The translations under genes were made by a program, and so were the position numbers. Of a stretch of DNA of 64,000 nucleotides, positions 28,376 to 37,425 are shown piece by piece. The number at the start of each line of letters is the position of its first letter. Position 1 is the first letter of the stretch. Under the pieces are notes generated by a model. The model worked only from the letters and a program-made list of their open reading frames with translations. It was not told the DNA's origin and did no database searches. Source of the stretch: Phycisphaerae bacterium (GTDB lineage Bacteria; Planctomycetota; Phycisphaerae; UBA1845; Fen-1342); the NCBI GenBank assembly GCA_028279405.1, contig JANQNU010000079.1:40205-104204 (forward strand), given 5' to 3'.

Positions 28376-28470
28376 CGCCGGTGCCCCACCCATCTTGGGG
28401 CGGGGGACGGACAAGGGCGCTCCTTCAACTCCAATGCGAGCCGCGAGCGCAAGCGAGCGGTCGCGCTCCT
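28376..28470. repeat. Intergenic repeat island B
   Basis: Two modules between the cyclo-ligase and transketolase genes. GTGCCCCACCCATCTTGGGG (28381-28400) plus CGGGGG is the reverse complement, with a few changes, of the module at 24580. CCGCGAGCGCAAGCGAGCGG (28441-28460) is the second module, here in the orientation opposite to islands A and C. Confidence 0.65.
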
Positions 28471-28551
28471 TGCGCTTCGCGCGTTGCTCACCGGGTGCGG
28501 CAAAGCTACAGTACCGCTTCGATCGGCGAAGAAACCAACCCGGAGATGATG

Positions 28552-30498
28552 ATGTCGGATGCGAAGGCGCTGACCGCGAAGGCGGCAGAACTCGGCAAAT
28601 TGGCAGTGCGAATGACGACGGCGGCCGGGTCGGGACACCCGTCCAGTGCGCTGTCGCTGGCCCATCTGGTCACCCACCTGATGTACGAGAAGATGCGGTA
28701 CGACCCCGCGGATCCGTGGAGCCTGGCCGCCGACCGATTGGTGCTTTCGGAAGGCCACGCGGTTCCGATGGTGTATGCAGCTTACGCCGACCTCGGCGGC
28801 GCGATCGGACGGGATCCCGCCCGCGCTCGTCCGCTTACGCCGGACGACGTCGATACGCTCCGTGAAAACGCCAGCGAACTGGACGGCCACCCCAACCCCG
28901 CAGAAGGCTTTCCGTTCTTCGACGCTGCCACCGGCAGTCTGGGGATGGGTTTGAGCGTTGCAGCAGGGTTGGCCCTCGCTGCACGGCTCGACAACGGCCC
29001 GCGCCAGGTCTACTGTTTGATCGGCGACGGTGAGGCGCGCGAGGGACAGATCTGGGAGGCGTTCGACTTCGTGGTCGATCACGGCCTGACGACCGTGTGC
29101 GCCATCCTCAACGCCAACGGCGAAGGCCAGGCAGCCGACGTCTCGGCGCAGCAATCCGCTGAGGCGCTCGCGGCAAAGGCGCGCGCCTTCGGCTGGGATG
29201 TTGTCGAGATCGACGGGCACGATCCGGCTGCCGTCAAACAGGCGCTCGAGGATTTCCCCCGCCCGGATAAGCCACTGGCAATCGTCGCACGGACCATCAA
29301 GGGCTGGGGTGTCGACGGGCTCCAGAATGGCAACTGGCACGGCAAGCCGCTCCCGAAATCCGAGCTCGACACGGCGTACGCTTCACTCGACCGGGCCAAG
29401 GCCGGCGTTGACACGGAGACCTTCGCTGCCAAACCGACCGCCCCGGCTTCGCTGACGGTCGAGCGGCGTGACCCGCGCGAGGTTGAGTGGGACGGGCTCG
29501 CGGCCGCTGCCCATGAGTATGGGTTGGGCGGCGCGTTCGACAAGGGGAAGCTGGCTACGCGCCGTGCGTACGGCGTGGCGCTGGCCGAGGCGGGGAAGCA
29601 CGTCCCGCAGCTCGTGGTGCTGGACGGCGATGTAAGCAACTCGACGTTCACCAATATTTTCGCCAAGGCACATTCCACGCGGTTCTTCGAATGCAAGATC
29701 GCCGAGCAGAACATGGTGTCGACGGCCGCTGGTTTCGCGGCGGCAGGCTTCATTCCGTTCGCGAACTCGTTCGGGAAATTCCTGGCGCGGGCCTACGACC
29801 AGATCGAACTCGCCGCGATCTCGCGGGCCAACGTCAAGCTGGTCGGTTCACACTCGGGCATCTCGCTCGCTGCCGACGGTCCCAGTCAGATGTCCGTGGC
29901 GGATGTCGCGTTCTTCCGCTCGTTCGCGACGGCGCGGGCCGACGATCGCGAATCGCCGGTATGCTGGACCTTCCAGCCGGCGGATGCATTCGCGGCCTAC
30001 GCGTGCACGCGACAGATGCTGGCGCTGCGCGGTATGTGCTACATGCGAACCCATCGGCCCGACGTCCCGATGATCTACGATGCCGAAACGACGTTCGAGC
30101 CGCGCGGACTCCATACGCACGGAACCGGTACCGATCTTGCGATCATCACCGCCGGCTTCATGGTTCACGTTGCACGCGAGGCCATGGCGTTGCTCGAAAA
30201 GCAGGGAATCCGCGCGACACTGGTGGATCTCTATTGCTTGCCAACAGACGCTGCCCGGCTTCGTGAGGTCATGGCGCGCACGGGTCGGGCCCTGGTCGTG
30301 GAAGACAACTACGGCGGCGGCCTGGCGGCGGAGGTCGCCGGGATCGCAACGATGGGGAACCCGTTCCGCGTGAGCGCGCTGCATGTAACGCGGATCCCGA
30401 AGTCCGCTCGCTCCGAAGAAGCGATCCTGGAGCAGTGTGGCGTCGGCGCCCGGCAGATCGCGGACCACGCGCGATCGCTACTGGCCTCAACGGTTTGA
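28552..30498 (+). CDS. tkt: Transketolase (short, animal-type)
   Basis: 648 residues. The third of three consecutive ATGs (28546, 28549, 28552) is best placed behind CGGAG. Thiamine-diphosphate enzyme: N-terminal TTAAGSGHPSSALSLAHLV, the TPP site CLIGDGEAREGQIWEAFDF with its Gly-Asp-Gly and Asn (ILNANGEGQ), the middle domain with VLDGDVSNSTFTNIF and FFECKIAEQNMVSTAAG (catalytic Glu), then the C-terminal domain. Moves two-carbon units between sugar phosphates in the pentose phosphate and Calvin-type pathways. GNWHGKPLPKSELDTAY and FFECKIAEQNM echo the vertebrate TKT rather than the E. coli TktA type. Confidence 0.93.
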   Translation: MSDAKALTAKAAELGKLAVRMTTAAGSGHPSSALSLAHLVTHLMYEKMRYDPADPWSLAADRLVLSEGHAVPMVYAAYADLGGAIGRDPARARPLTPDDVDTLRENASELDGHPNPAEGFPFFDAATGSLGMGLSVAAGLALAARLDNGPRQVYCLIGDGEAREGQIWEAFDFVVDHGLTTVCAILNANGEGQAADVSAQQSAEALAAKARAFGWDVVEIDGHDPAAVKQALEDFPRPDKPLAIVARTIKGWGVDGLQNGNWHGKPLPKSELDTAYASLDRAKAGVDTETFAAKPTAPASLTVERRDPREVEWDGLAAAAHEYGLGGAFDKGKLATRRAYGVALAEAGKHVPQLVVLDGDVSNSTFTNIFAKAHSTRFFECKIAEQNMVSTAAGFAAAGFIPFANSFGKFLARAYDQIELAAISRANVKLVGSHSGISLAADGPSQMSVADVAFFRSFATARADDRESPVCWTFQPADAFAAYACTRQMLALRGMCYMRTHRPDVPMIYDAETTFEPRGLHTHGTGTDLAIITAGFMVHVAREAMALLEKQGIRATLVDLYCLPTDAARLREVMARTGRALVVEDNYGGGLAAEVAGIATMGNPFRVSALHVTRIPKSARSEEAILEQCGVGARQIADHARSLLASTV

Positions 30499-30668
30499 AC
30501 GCTATCGAATCCCGGTAGCAGCGCGATTGGCCGGCCGACGATGACGAGCCGGACCTGCGCCGTTACAATCCGATAAACCGCGGCGCGATCCGCGCGAGCT
30601 GAAACGTCCCGCGATGGGGCGCTCGGCGGGCATCAGACGCTACCCATTGACCACAGGAAAGACCAATC

Positions 30669-31715
30669 ATGAACCTGGTCACCGGCGCGACCGGACTGCT
30701 CGGCAGTCATATCGTTGAACAGCTTCGCTTGCGCGACATGCCGGTACGAGTGCTGGTCCGTCCGGGGAGCGATTGCCGCTGGCTCGAAACTCAGGATGTC
30801 GAGTTCGTGGAAGGCGACGTCACGGACAAGGCTTCGCTCGAACGCGCCTGTGCGGGTGTCGATTGTATCTACCACTCCGCGGCGAAGGTCGGCGATTGGG
30901 GGCCCTGGGAGGACTTCCAGCGGATTACGATCGATGGCACGCAGAACATGCTCGACGCGGCGATCGCCGCAAACGTTCGGCGTTTCGTGCACGTTAGCTC
31001 GATCAGCACCTACGGCTACCATACCGACGAGATTACCGTCGATGAGACGTTCGCACTCGGGTACAAGATGTACAAGTGGGCGTACTACACGCGGTCGAAG
31101 GTCATCGCCGAAGAGTTGGTGTGGGATGCGTTCAAGAAGAAACAGATCGAAGCGACGATCATCAGACCGGCGTGGATCTACGGTCCACGTGACCGTACCA
31201 CCATCGCACGACTCTACAACATGATCAAGGCCGGCCGCGCCAAGATCCTGGGCGCCGGAACCAATCGCCTGAACGTGGTCTACGCCGGCAATATCGCCGA
31301 GGCCGCGATCGAGGCGGCCCATCGCGACGACTGCAACGGCGAGGCCTTCAACTGCAGCAACGACGGCGAAATCACCCAACAGGCGTACTTCGACATGCTG
31401 GCAGACGCGATTGGCGCGCCACGGGTCAAGGCCCGCGTGCCATACCGAGTGGCGTACACGGCCGGATTCCTGCTGGAGGTGATCGGGCACCTGTTCCGCT
31501 CGAAGAAGCCGCCGTTTATCACGCGCTACGCGGTCTGGCTCATGGGTCGGCGTTCCTTCTTCTCGGCGGAGAAGGCGCGGAAAATGCTCAACTGGAAGCC
31601 GACCGTGACATACGAGCAGGGCGTGCCGATGACGGTCCGCTGGTACGAGCAGCAGCTCTCCGGCGACGGTGCGCCGCCGACCCGTCCGCGCGAAGCCGCG
31701 ACCGTTGGGGCCTGA
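30669..31715 (+). CDS. NAD-dependent epimerase/dehydratase family protein (extended SDR)
   Basis: 348 residues, AGGAAAG 8 nt before the ATG. Cofactor motif NLVTGATGLLGSHIVEQL, then VEGDVTDKASLERACAGV, active-site YYTRSKVIAEE (YxxxK), RPAWIYGPRDRTT and a GTNRLNVVYAGNIAEAAIEA segment. Resembles the 3-beta-hydroxysteroid dehydrogenase/HpnA-like branch, which also includes flavonoid-type reductases, so the substrate is open. A hydrophobic stretch near residue 258 (VAYTAGFLLEVIGHLF) may touch the membrane. Second SDR in the window besides 19496-20584. Confidence 0.85.
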   Translation: MNLVTGATGLLGSHIVEQLRLRDMPVRVLVRPGSDCRWLETQDVEFVEGDVTDKASLERACAGVDCIYHSAAKVGDWGPWEDFQRITIDGTQNMLDAAIAANVRRFVHVSSISTYGYHTDEITVDETFALGYKMYKWAYYTRSKVIAEELVWDAFKKKQIEATIIRPAWIYGPRDRTTIARLYNMIKAGRAKILGAGTNRLNVVYAGNIAEAAIEAAHRDDCNGEAFNCSNDGEITQQAYFDMLADAIGAPRVKARVPYRVAYTAGFLLEVIGHLFRSKKPPFITRYAVWLMGRRSFFSAEKARKMLNWKPTVTYEQGVPMTVRWYEQQLSGDGAPPTRPREAATVGA

Positions 31716-31811
31716 TCGACCCCGAAGCGAACACACGGCCTTGCTTGTGTTCGAGCCATGCGTCGGGCTTCCTTGCGACGGTGGCGCAACGCGGATAGCT
31801 TGCGCACCGTC

Positions 31812-33902
31812 ATGAATACCAGCTTGCTTGCAACATTGAACGAGCGTTTCGCGGAAGCGATTGCGCAGGTGTGCGAAACGACGCCGGAGCGGGTTACCGC
31901 CGCGGTGCAGCCGTCCGCGGATCCGAAGTTCGGCGATTACCAGTGCAATGCGGCGATGGCGCTGGCGCGCCAGTTGCGACAGAAGCCGCGCGATGTCGCC
32001 CAACGCATTATCGACGCAGTTCACCTCGACGATCTGGCCGACCCGCTGGAGATTGCGGGGCCCGGGTTCATCAACGTCCGGCTGACGGAGCGCGCGCTCG
32101 CCGGTGCACTCGAGGCAATTCCTGTGCCGACTGAGGGCGATCGCGATCCGACGGCGGACGCATCGACTCGTTTCGCACCCGCCGATCGACTGGCGATTCC
32201 GCGCGTTGCGGACCCGGCGACAGTGCTCGTCGACTACTCCTCGCCGAACATCGCGAAACAGATGCACGTGGGGCACCTTCGCAGCACGATCATCGGCGAC
32301 GTCTTCGCGCGCGTGCTCGAGTTTGAGGGACACCGTGTTATTCGCCAGAACCATCTCGGCGATTGGGGTACTGCCATCGGTGCCGTGATCACGGGACTCT
32401 GGTATGTTCGGACCCGTCTCGCGCGCGGCGAAGACCTCGGTGGGATCCGAAAACGCCTGGAACTCATCAATGCGCTCCGAGGCCAGGGTGTTGACGAGCG
32501 CCGAAACGCACTTGCGCCGATCGCGGCGGAGTGGACCGAGGACCTCGCGCGTAACGACGCCGCCGATTATGCGGAGTCGACGACACTCGACGAGTTGGAG
32601 TTGGGTTACGTATTCGTGCAGACGATTGCGAGCATCGCGAGTGGTACCGGGGTGTTGGTCGGCAGCGGGGCGCAAGAGCAGTTGCTCGAGGGTATTCCGC
32701 GCTTGATTACGACGTTTCTGCAGCGCGGATCGGCGGACGATCGCTATGAGCAGGAGGAATGGCGCCAGGCGCGGACCATCTCGGTCAACGCGTGTCAAAG
32801 CATCTATGACGTACTCGGGGTGACGTTGACGCCGGATGATATGTTCGGCGAGAGTGACTACAACGCGTTTCTCGCCGAGACCGTAACGGACTTGAAACAA
32901 CGGCTCGCTCAGCCGACCGGCCCGGACGACGCGATTCGCGCCGTGTACCGCAACGATCAGGGCGCCGACTGCATCTTCCTGGAGAAGCCGGACGGTACCC
33001 CCGCGTTCAAGAACCCTGAAGGCAATCCGCTACCGATGATCATTCGCAAGTCGGATGGCGCGTACCTGTACTCGACGACCGACCTTGCCGCGATTCGCTA
33101 TCGCGTAAACACGCTCGGTGCGGAACGGATCATTTACGTTGTCGGTGCGCCGCAGAAGCTGCATTTTCAGATGCTCTTCGCGGCGGCGCGGGCCGCGGGT
33201 CTGGCACCGTCGACGACGCGGCTGGAGCATGTTTCGTTCGGGAGTGTGCTCGGCGACAACCGTAAGCCGCTACGGACCCGTGAGGGCGGAACCGTCAAGT
33301 TGCTGGAGCTGCTCGATGAGGCGCAGCGTCGAGCGTTCGAGGTACTTCAAACGCGCGAGGCGGAAGAAGATGCGCGCGATGCGGATGGCGCGCTCGACGA
33401 CGCGAGCAAACGCAAGATTGCACAACGGGTCGGCATCGCGGCCGTCAAATACTTCGATCTTTCGCGCGACCGCAACAACGACTACGTGTTCAACTGGGAC
33501 CAGATGCTGACGTTTCAGGGGAACACGGCGCCCTACATGATGTACGCGTACGCGCGGATTCGGTCGATCTACCGCAAGGCCGGGGACCCGGCGCCGCAGG
33601 CGCTCTATGCGGATGGTGCAACGATCACGCTGGGTGAGCCTGCGGAACGCGCTCTCGCGCTGCGTCTGTTGCGTTTTCGTGAGTCGATCCGCGTGGTTGC
33701 CAGCGATCTGCTGCCGCACGCCCTGTGTAGTTATCTGTATGAGCTGGCGGCAGATTTCATGCGGTTCTACGACTCGTGCCCCGTGCTTCAGGCACCAGAC
33801 GACGCGACGCGCAACAGTCGACTGCGGTTGTGTGACCTGACGGCCCGAACGTTGAAGTTGGGCCTGAATCTGCTCGGGATCGACGTCATCGAGCGCATGT
33901 AG
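31812..33902 (+). CDS. argS: Arginyl-tRNA synthetase
   Basis: 696 residues from ATG 31812. Class I HIGH appears as MHVGHLRSTIIGDV; the N-terminal Add-1 domain holds PKFGDYQCNAAMALARQL; the second ATP motif is KPLRTREGGTVKLLELLDEA, the usual replacement for KMSKS in this enzyme. The C-terminal DALR domain is present, with NLLGIDVIERM at the end, typical of ArgS. Attaches Arg to tRNA-Arg. A few insertions after HIGH lengthen it to about 100 residues above the E. coli enzyme. Convergent with the membrane protein gene; a parS-like site lies between. Confidence 0.97.
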   Translation: MNTSLLATLNERFAEAIAQVCETTPERVTAAVQPSADPKFGDYQCNAAMALARQLRQKPRDVAQRIIDAVHLDDLADPLEIAGPGFINVRLTERALAGALEAIPVPTEGDRDPTADASTRFAPADRLAIPRVADPATVLVDYSSPNIAKQMHVGHLRSTIIGDVFARVLEFEGHRVIRQNHLGDWGTAIGAVITGLWYVRTRLARGEDLGGIRKRLELINALRGQGVDERRNALAPIAAEWTEDLARNDAADYAESTTLDELELGYVFVQTIASIASGTGVLVGSGAQEQLLEGIPRLITTFLQRGSADDRYEQEEWRQARTISVNACQSIYDVLGVTLTPDDMFGESDYNAFLAETVTDLKQRLAQPTGPDDAIRAVYRNDQGADCIFLEKPDGTPAFKNPEGNPLPMIIRKSDGAYLYSTTDLAAIRYRVNTLGAERIIYVVGAPQKLHFQMLFAAARAAGLAPSTTRLEHVSFGSVLGDNRKPLRTREGGTVKLLELLDEAQRRAFEVLQTREAEEDARDADGALDDASKRKIAQRVGIAAVKYFDLSRDRNNDYVFNWDQMLTFQGNTAPYMMYAYARIRSIYRKAGDPAPQALYADGATITLGEPAERALALRLLRFRESIRVVASDLLPHALCSYLYELAADFMRFYDSCPVLQAPDDATRNSRLRLCDLTARTLKLGLNLLGIDVIERM

Positions 33903-33928
33903 CGTCGTTGCTCTCCGTTCGACAAACG

Positions 33929-33944
33929 TGTTTCACGTGAAACG
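33929..33944. promoter_or_regulatory. parS-like ParB binding site
   Basis: TGTTTCACGTGAAACG matches the 16-bp bacterial parS consensus TGTTTCACGTGAAACA at 15 positions and contains the perfect 14-bp palindrome GTTTCACGTGAAAC. It sits in the 52-bp gap between the converging argS and membrane-protein genes, where no promoter or ribosome binding site is needed. ParB loads at parS and spreads to organise chromosome segregation; parS sites usually cluster near oriC. I found no second copy and no parAB in the window. Confidence 0.65.
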
Positions 33945-33954
33945 GCGTTGCGCA

Positions 33955-35427
33955 TCAGCGCGCTGGCGGCTCATGTTCGGGTCGTGCGGGCGGCGCTGGT
34001 TCCGTTTGTGGAGCGGGTTTGGGCGCCGTCGGCGCGGGAGTGGCGGCTTTGGGCGACCTTGCGGACAGAAGCCACGCGAGGCCCTGGTATGTGCAGAGCA
34101 GCGCCATCAGTATCGTCCATAGGTTGTATCGAAGTGGCGGCGAGCCAGCGGTTGGAAAGTACCCCAGCAGGTATAGCAACCCGCTCGTTGAGAGCACCAG
34201 CAGCGTTAGATCGCTACCGTACCAGTATCTGACGCAGCCGAAACCGAACGCCACCACCAGCACGATCGCGTACACCCAGACACGATAGACCCATGACGAG
34301 GCCGACATCGCGAGCAGGCGCTCGGTCAGCCATTCATTCCACGCGGAGGCGTGAAACGTAAAGCCCATTTCATTCTTGAGGATGCGTGTCCGAAACACGG
34401 CGTCATACACGGGCCGATCGACCAGTCCCAGGACGTGTCGGAAGACCTGCCAGCGATGCTGTAGATAGGCTGACGGATGATCGTAGATTGCACTTCGCCA
34501 GGCTGATGCGAGTCGCTCGAGCTGTTCGTCGGTACTGACATATGTGACCAGTGGGCGCAGGCGCTCGCCGGCAGAATCGCTTCGGGCGCGATATAGCGCA
34601 CCGACAGTGAGCGGTGTGTAGACCGCCTTCAGCTCGGCCACGGTGGGCTCGGTTTCGAAGATGTCGAGTGTGCCCTCGAACACGACCTTATCGGCTTCGA
34701 CGGATGTTCCTACCAGGTCGAATGAGGCCAGGACCTGCCAGAAATGGTTGTGTTTCGATACGAGCCTATCTTCGACGAAACCGCTCAGCACGTATAGCGC
34801 GGCACTGACCGCCAATGCTGCGCCGAGATGCATTCCGACGCGGCGGATGGATCGGGCATACGCTGGTGCCGGCTGGAAGAGCCAGTAGACCAGCGGGACG
34901 ACAGCGGGCAACGAGTTATGGCGCAGGGATACTGCGAGCCAAAGCAGCAGCAGGATTGCCGTGCCGCTACCGATCAAACGCAACCAGGGTCGACCGGACG
35001 TGCGGGCCGCGAGCGTGCTGGCGATCATGCCGATCGCGAGCATTCCGGCGCCAAGCATGAGCAGGTCCTTCCACACCGTTCCGATCTGGCCGAAGATCGG
35101 TGGGTAGGCGCCAATGACGATCACCATCAGGACGCGCAGCAGTCCCGGACCGCGCACAGAACGGAAGAAAAGCGCGAGTCCGCCCCAGTACAGCATGTTC
35201 TGCAGCACGAGCATCCCGAACGGACCGGCCGAAACCCGTTCCATCGCCGACCAGATCGCCGCCATTACGACCGGGTTGCCATCACTGAATTCCATGGACC
35301 GCGCTTCACGAAGCTGCTTGAGCGTGTCGAAACTCATGTATCCCGGCTGGTAGGTCAGCAGCGTGATAATGAAGCCGAGCGCGCAAAGCCAGGCAATGAG
35401 CAAGTTTGTCCGCGGTGTATTGATCAT
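33955..35427 (-). CDS. Polytopic membrane protein, GT-C-glycosyltransferase-like
   Basis: 490 residues with about 9-11 hydrophobic segments. After the first helix comes a loop YQPGYMSFDTLKQLREARSM then EFSDGNPVVMAAIW; Asp residues in the first large extracytoplasmic loop are the hallmark of GT-C enzymes such as GtrII-like and DUF6020-like proteins. A large soluble loop lies at about 225-340. The C-terminus is a Pro/Ala/Glu-rich tail of about 30 residues. It probably uses a lipid-linked sugar, but this is inference from topology and the acidic loop. Divergent neighbour none; start ATG 35427. Confidence 0.6.
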   Translation of the reverse strand: MINTPRTNLLIAWLCALGFIITLLTYQPGYMSFDTLKQLREARSMEFSDGNPVVMAAIWSAMERVSAGPFGMLVLQNMLYWGGLALFFRSVRGPGLLRVLMVIVIGAYPPIFGQIGTVWKDLLMLGAGMLAIGMIASTLAARTSGRPWLRLIGSGTAILLLLWLAVSLRHNSLPAVVPLVYWLFQPAPAYARSIRRVGMHLGAALAVSAALYVLSGFVEDRLVSKHNHFWQVLASFDLVGTSVEADKVVFEGTLDIFETEPTVAELKAVYTPLTVGALYRARSDSAGERLRPLVTYVSTDEQLERLASAWRSAIYDHPSAYLQHRWQVFRHVLGLVDRPVYDAVFRTRILKNEMGFTFHASAWNEWLTERLLAMSASSWVYRVWVYAIVLVVAFGFGCVRYWYGSDLTLLVLSTSGLLYLLGYFPTAGSPPLRYNLWTILMALLCTYQGLAWLLSARSPKAATPAPTAPKPAPQTEPAPPARPEHEPPAR

Positions 35428-35802
35428 CTGCTGCGGCAGTGTAGCGGCTGGGCGATCGCGCGCCTGCCCCTGTTGCCCCGACGACGGGCGAGCCGCCCGC
35501 CTCTCATCCCAGGATGGGGCAGGGCACCTCGCAAGCGACGGGGCTGATTCGTTTCGCGCGGATTGAACCTCTCGCTCGCAAGGGATGGGGCCAGACGGGC
35601 GTTTGACCGCTCGCTTGCGCTCGCGGCTCGCTGTGCGCGCTGGTCGGTGAGTATGAGCCCGGTGCGCGAACGAAGGGTCAAATGACGGGCGAGCTGGGGG
35701 CTTCTGGGAACAAAGGCCGGCGTGGACGCCGCTTGACGTCCACGCCGGGAGGCAGAGGGGAACGATCGGTGTCGGTCTGGGGCGGCTGTGTCTCAGTGGC
35801 GC
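35428..35802. repeat. Intergenic repeat island C and terminator region
   Basis: About 375 nt without a gene. It holds a CATCCCAGGATGGGGCAGGG module (about 35505-35524), related to the 24580 and 28381 modules, and TTGACCGCTCGCTTGCGCTC with GCGGCTCG (35603-35630), the reverse complement of the island B module. Further right is the perfect hairpin listed separately. Confidence 0.6.
35717..35748 (-). terminator. Perfect 12-bp hairpin downstream of the metallopeptidase gene
   Basis: CCGGCGTGGACG and CGTCCACGCCGG flank an 8-nt loop. Read on the minus strand it lies 55 nt after the stop of the secreted metallopeptidase and is followed by CCTTTGTTCC, a weak T tract. It is the most stable hairpin seen in this part of the window and probably ends the two-gene secreted-protein transcript. 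Confidence 0.6.
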
Positions 35803-37383
35803 TCAGTCGCCGATCCGGACCGTGCCGCCGCAGGCTTTGATGATCATCGCTTTGTCGATGGTCGGCGTAGCGCTGCCGGTCCCGGCCTTGATCTTGAGCA
35901 CGGGTGTGATCGCCGGCGACCGGGTTCCGTCGTAGATCGCGTCGATCCCGCGCGGGATCGTCGCCCACGGTTGCTGGTACGTTCCGATTTCGGTTCCGGA
36001 ATAGCCGAGTTCGACCCACACCTGGAACTTCGGGTCGCGCCAGCCTTCGCGGTCGGCGGCGGTATTGTTGATTGACCGCACGTTGTCGGCGTCGTCGTTC
36101 GAGGGGAACACGCCGCAGGGGAAGGTGTCCACGCCGAGCGGGACGCCGTCGAAGTTTCGGTCGGGGTCCGAGAAGCGACCGATTCGCGGGAAGTTGCTGG
36201 CGTCGTCGTTGTACGCCATCACCGTGCGGAACCCGGCGCCGCTGTTGCCGAAGTCACGATGGCCGAACGAGTAGCAGTACTGGTTGCAGCCGAAGCCCGC
36301 GTCCCCGTGGTTGTGGGCGCTGCCTTGCAGGTGACCGAGTTCGTGCGCGAAGGTGAAGTTCGACGACGCAACGTTGCGGACCACCACACAGAAGCCCTTG
36401 TTGGCGCCCGGCGTGCAGAACGCGATGCCGCCGCCATCGGCCGAGTTGTCGACGAACAGCGAGACGAAGTCAGCGCCGAAGTCATCGCGGTCCGTATGGG
36501 CGAAGTCCATTACCCCGTCGTTGTCATCATGGAGCGCGTCGCGATCGGTCTCGAGATCGCCGGACTCGGTGTAGCCGATTTCGCGACGATGGACGAGGCG
36601 AATGCGCGGGCTGATGCCACTGTCGATGTAGGCCTGGTTGGCCGTGTCGACGGCGAGCTGGCACTCGGCGTTCATCGCGCTGCTACCGCCGGCGTCGCTG
36701 CGGGCCTGCGCGGTGTAGTAGATGATCACGTCGTGGTATCGACGGGGGGCGGGGCAGCCGCCGAGGTCGATCCCGCCGGCAGCGAACGCATCGTTCGGCG
36801 GCTCGACGACCGGGTCATCGGTGGGCTTTGCCGCAGACTCCGGTTCGTTGGCGGACTCGGTCTGACAGGGCTTCTCGGCCGCCCAATCGATCGGCACGAC
36901 TTGGTGCAGCCGGCCGTCGACGTATTGGAGCCGGTAGGATTCCTGTGCCAGTGGGTGCCGAAACACGCCCACGGCGACGTTGTCCTCGATCACGATGATG
37001 AACGAGCTCTCGGGGTCGTCCTGCAGCGTACCGAACACACTCTTGCGAGCGCTGGACCGTTGTTCGATGCGTTCCACGCGTCCGTCGAACGCGGGCGCGA
37101 TCGCGTCCAGCATCAGCAGGTCGCCGGCCTTGGCGCTCAGCAGCGCGGCGGGCTCAAGCGTGACGAGCGTTGCGCCGGGGGCGATTCGTTGGGCCGCAGC
37201 CGCTGCGACCGTGGGGGCGGTCGTCGCGGGAACGAACGGCTCGAACAGTCGCGGTTCGCTCATGGTGTTGGCCGTGGCCGGCGCGTTTGTCGGTGCGTCG
37301 TCGGCGCGGCTCGGGGTTACCAGCGCGAGTAGCGCTGCGAGCCCGATTCCGGTCAGGTGTCTATATTGAAGTAGTGATCTCAT
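35803..37383 (-). CDS. Secreted metzincin-type zinc metallopeptidase
   Basis: 526 residues. Signal peptide LTGIGLAALLALVTPSRADD at the N-terminus; AAAGGACG stands 7 nt before the ATG. Zinc-binding motif HELGHLQGSAH at 347-357 fits HExxHxxGxxH (three His ligands and the catalytic Glu), and the Met-turn is RTVMAYN near 389, as in reprolysin-like (M12B) and related metzincins. A prodomain-like region covers about 45-200, and several Cys pairs (NKGFC, GFGCNQYC) suggest disulfides. Secreted to periplasm or outside. It starts 42 nt after the tail-fibre-like gene, so the two probably form one transcription unit. Confidence 0.85.
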   Translation of the reverse strand: MRSLLQYRHLTGIGLAALLALVTPSRADDAPTNAPATANTMSEPRLFEPFVPATTAPTVAAAAAQRIAPGATLVTLEPAALLSAKAGDLLMLDAIAPAFDGRVERIEQRSSARKSVFGTLQDDPESSFIIVIEDNVAVGVFRHPLAQESYRLQYVDGRLHQVVPIDWAAEKPCQTESANEPESAAKPTDDPVVEPPNDAFAAGGIDLGGCPAPRRYHDVIIYYTAQARSDAGGSSAMNAECQLAVDTANQAYIDSGISPRIRLVHRREIGYTESGDLETDRDALHDDNDGVMDFAHTDRDDFGADFVSLFVDNSADGGGIAFCTPGANKGFCVVVRNVASSNFTFAHELGHLQGSAHNHGDAGFGCNQYCYSFGHRDFGNSGAGFRTVMAYNDDASNFPRIGRFSDPDRNFDGVPLGVDTFPCGVFPSNDDADNVRSINNTAADREGWRDPKFQVWVELGYSGTEIGTYQQPWATIPRGIDAIYDGTRSPAITPVLKIKAGTGSATPTIDKAMIIKACGGTVRIGD

Positions 37384-37425
37384 GGTGCACGTCCTTTCTT
37401 GCCAGTCGCGGGACTACGGCGCTCG

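Noticed and set aside
31181..31200. CACGTG-centred near-palindrome in the SDR gene as another parS
   Set aside because: It lacks the GTTTC/GAAAC arms and lies inside a coding sequence.
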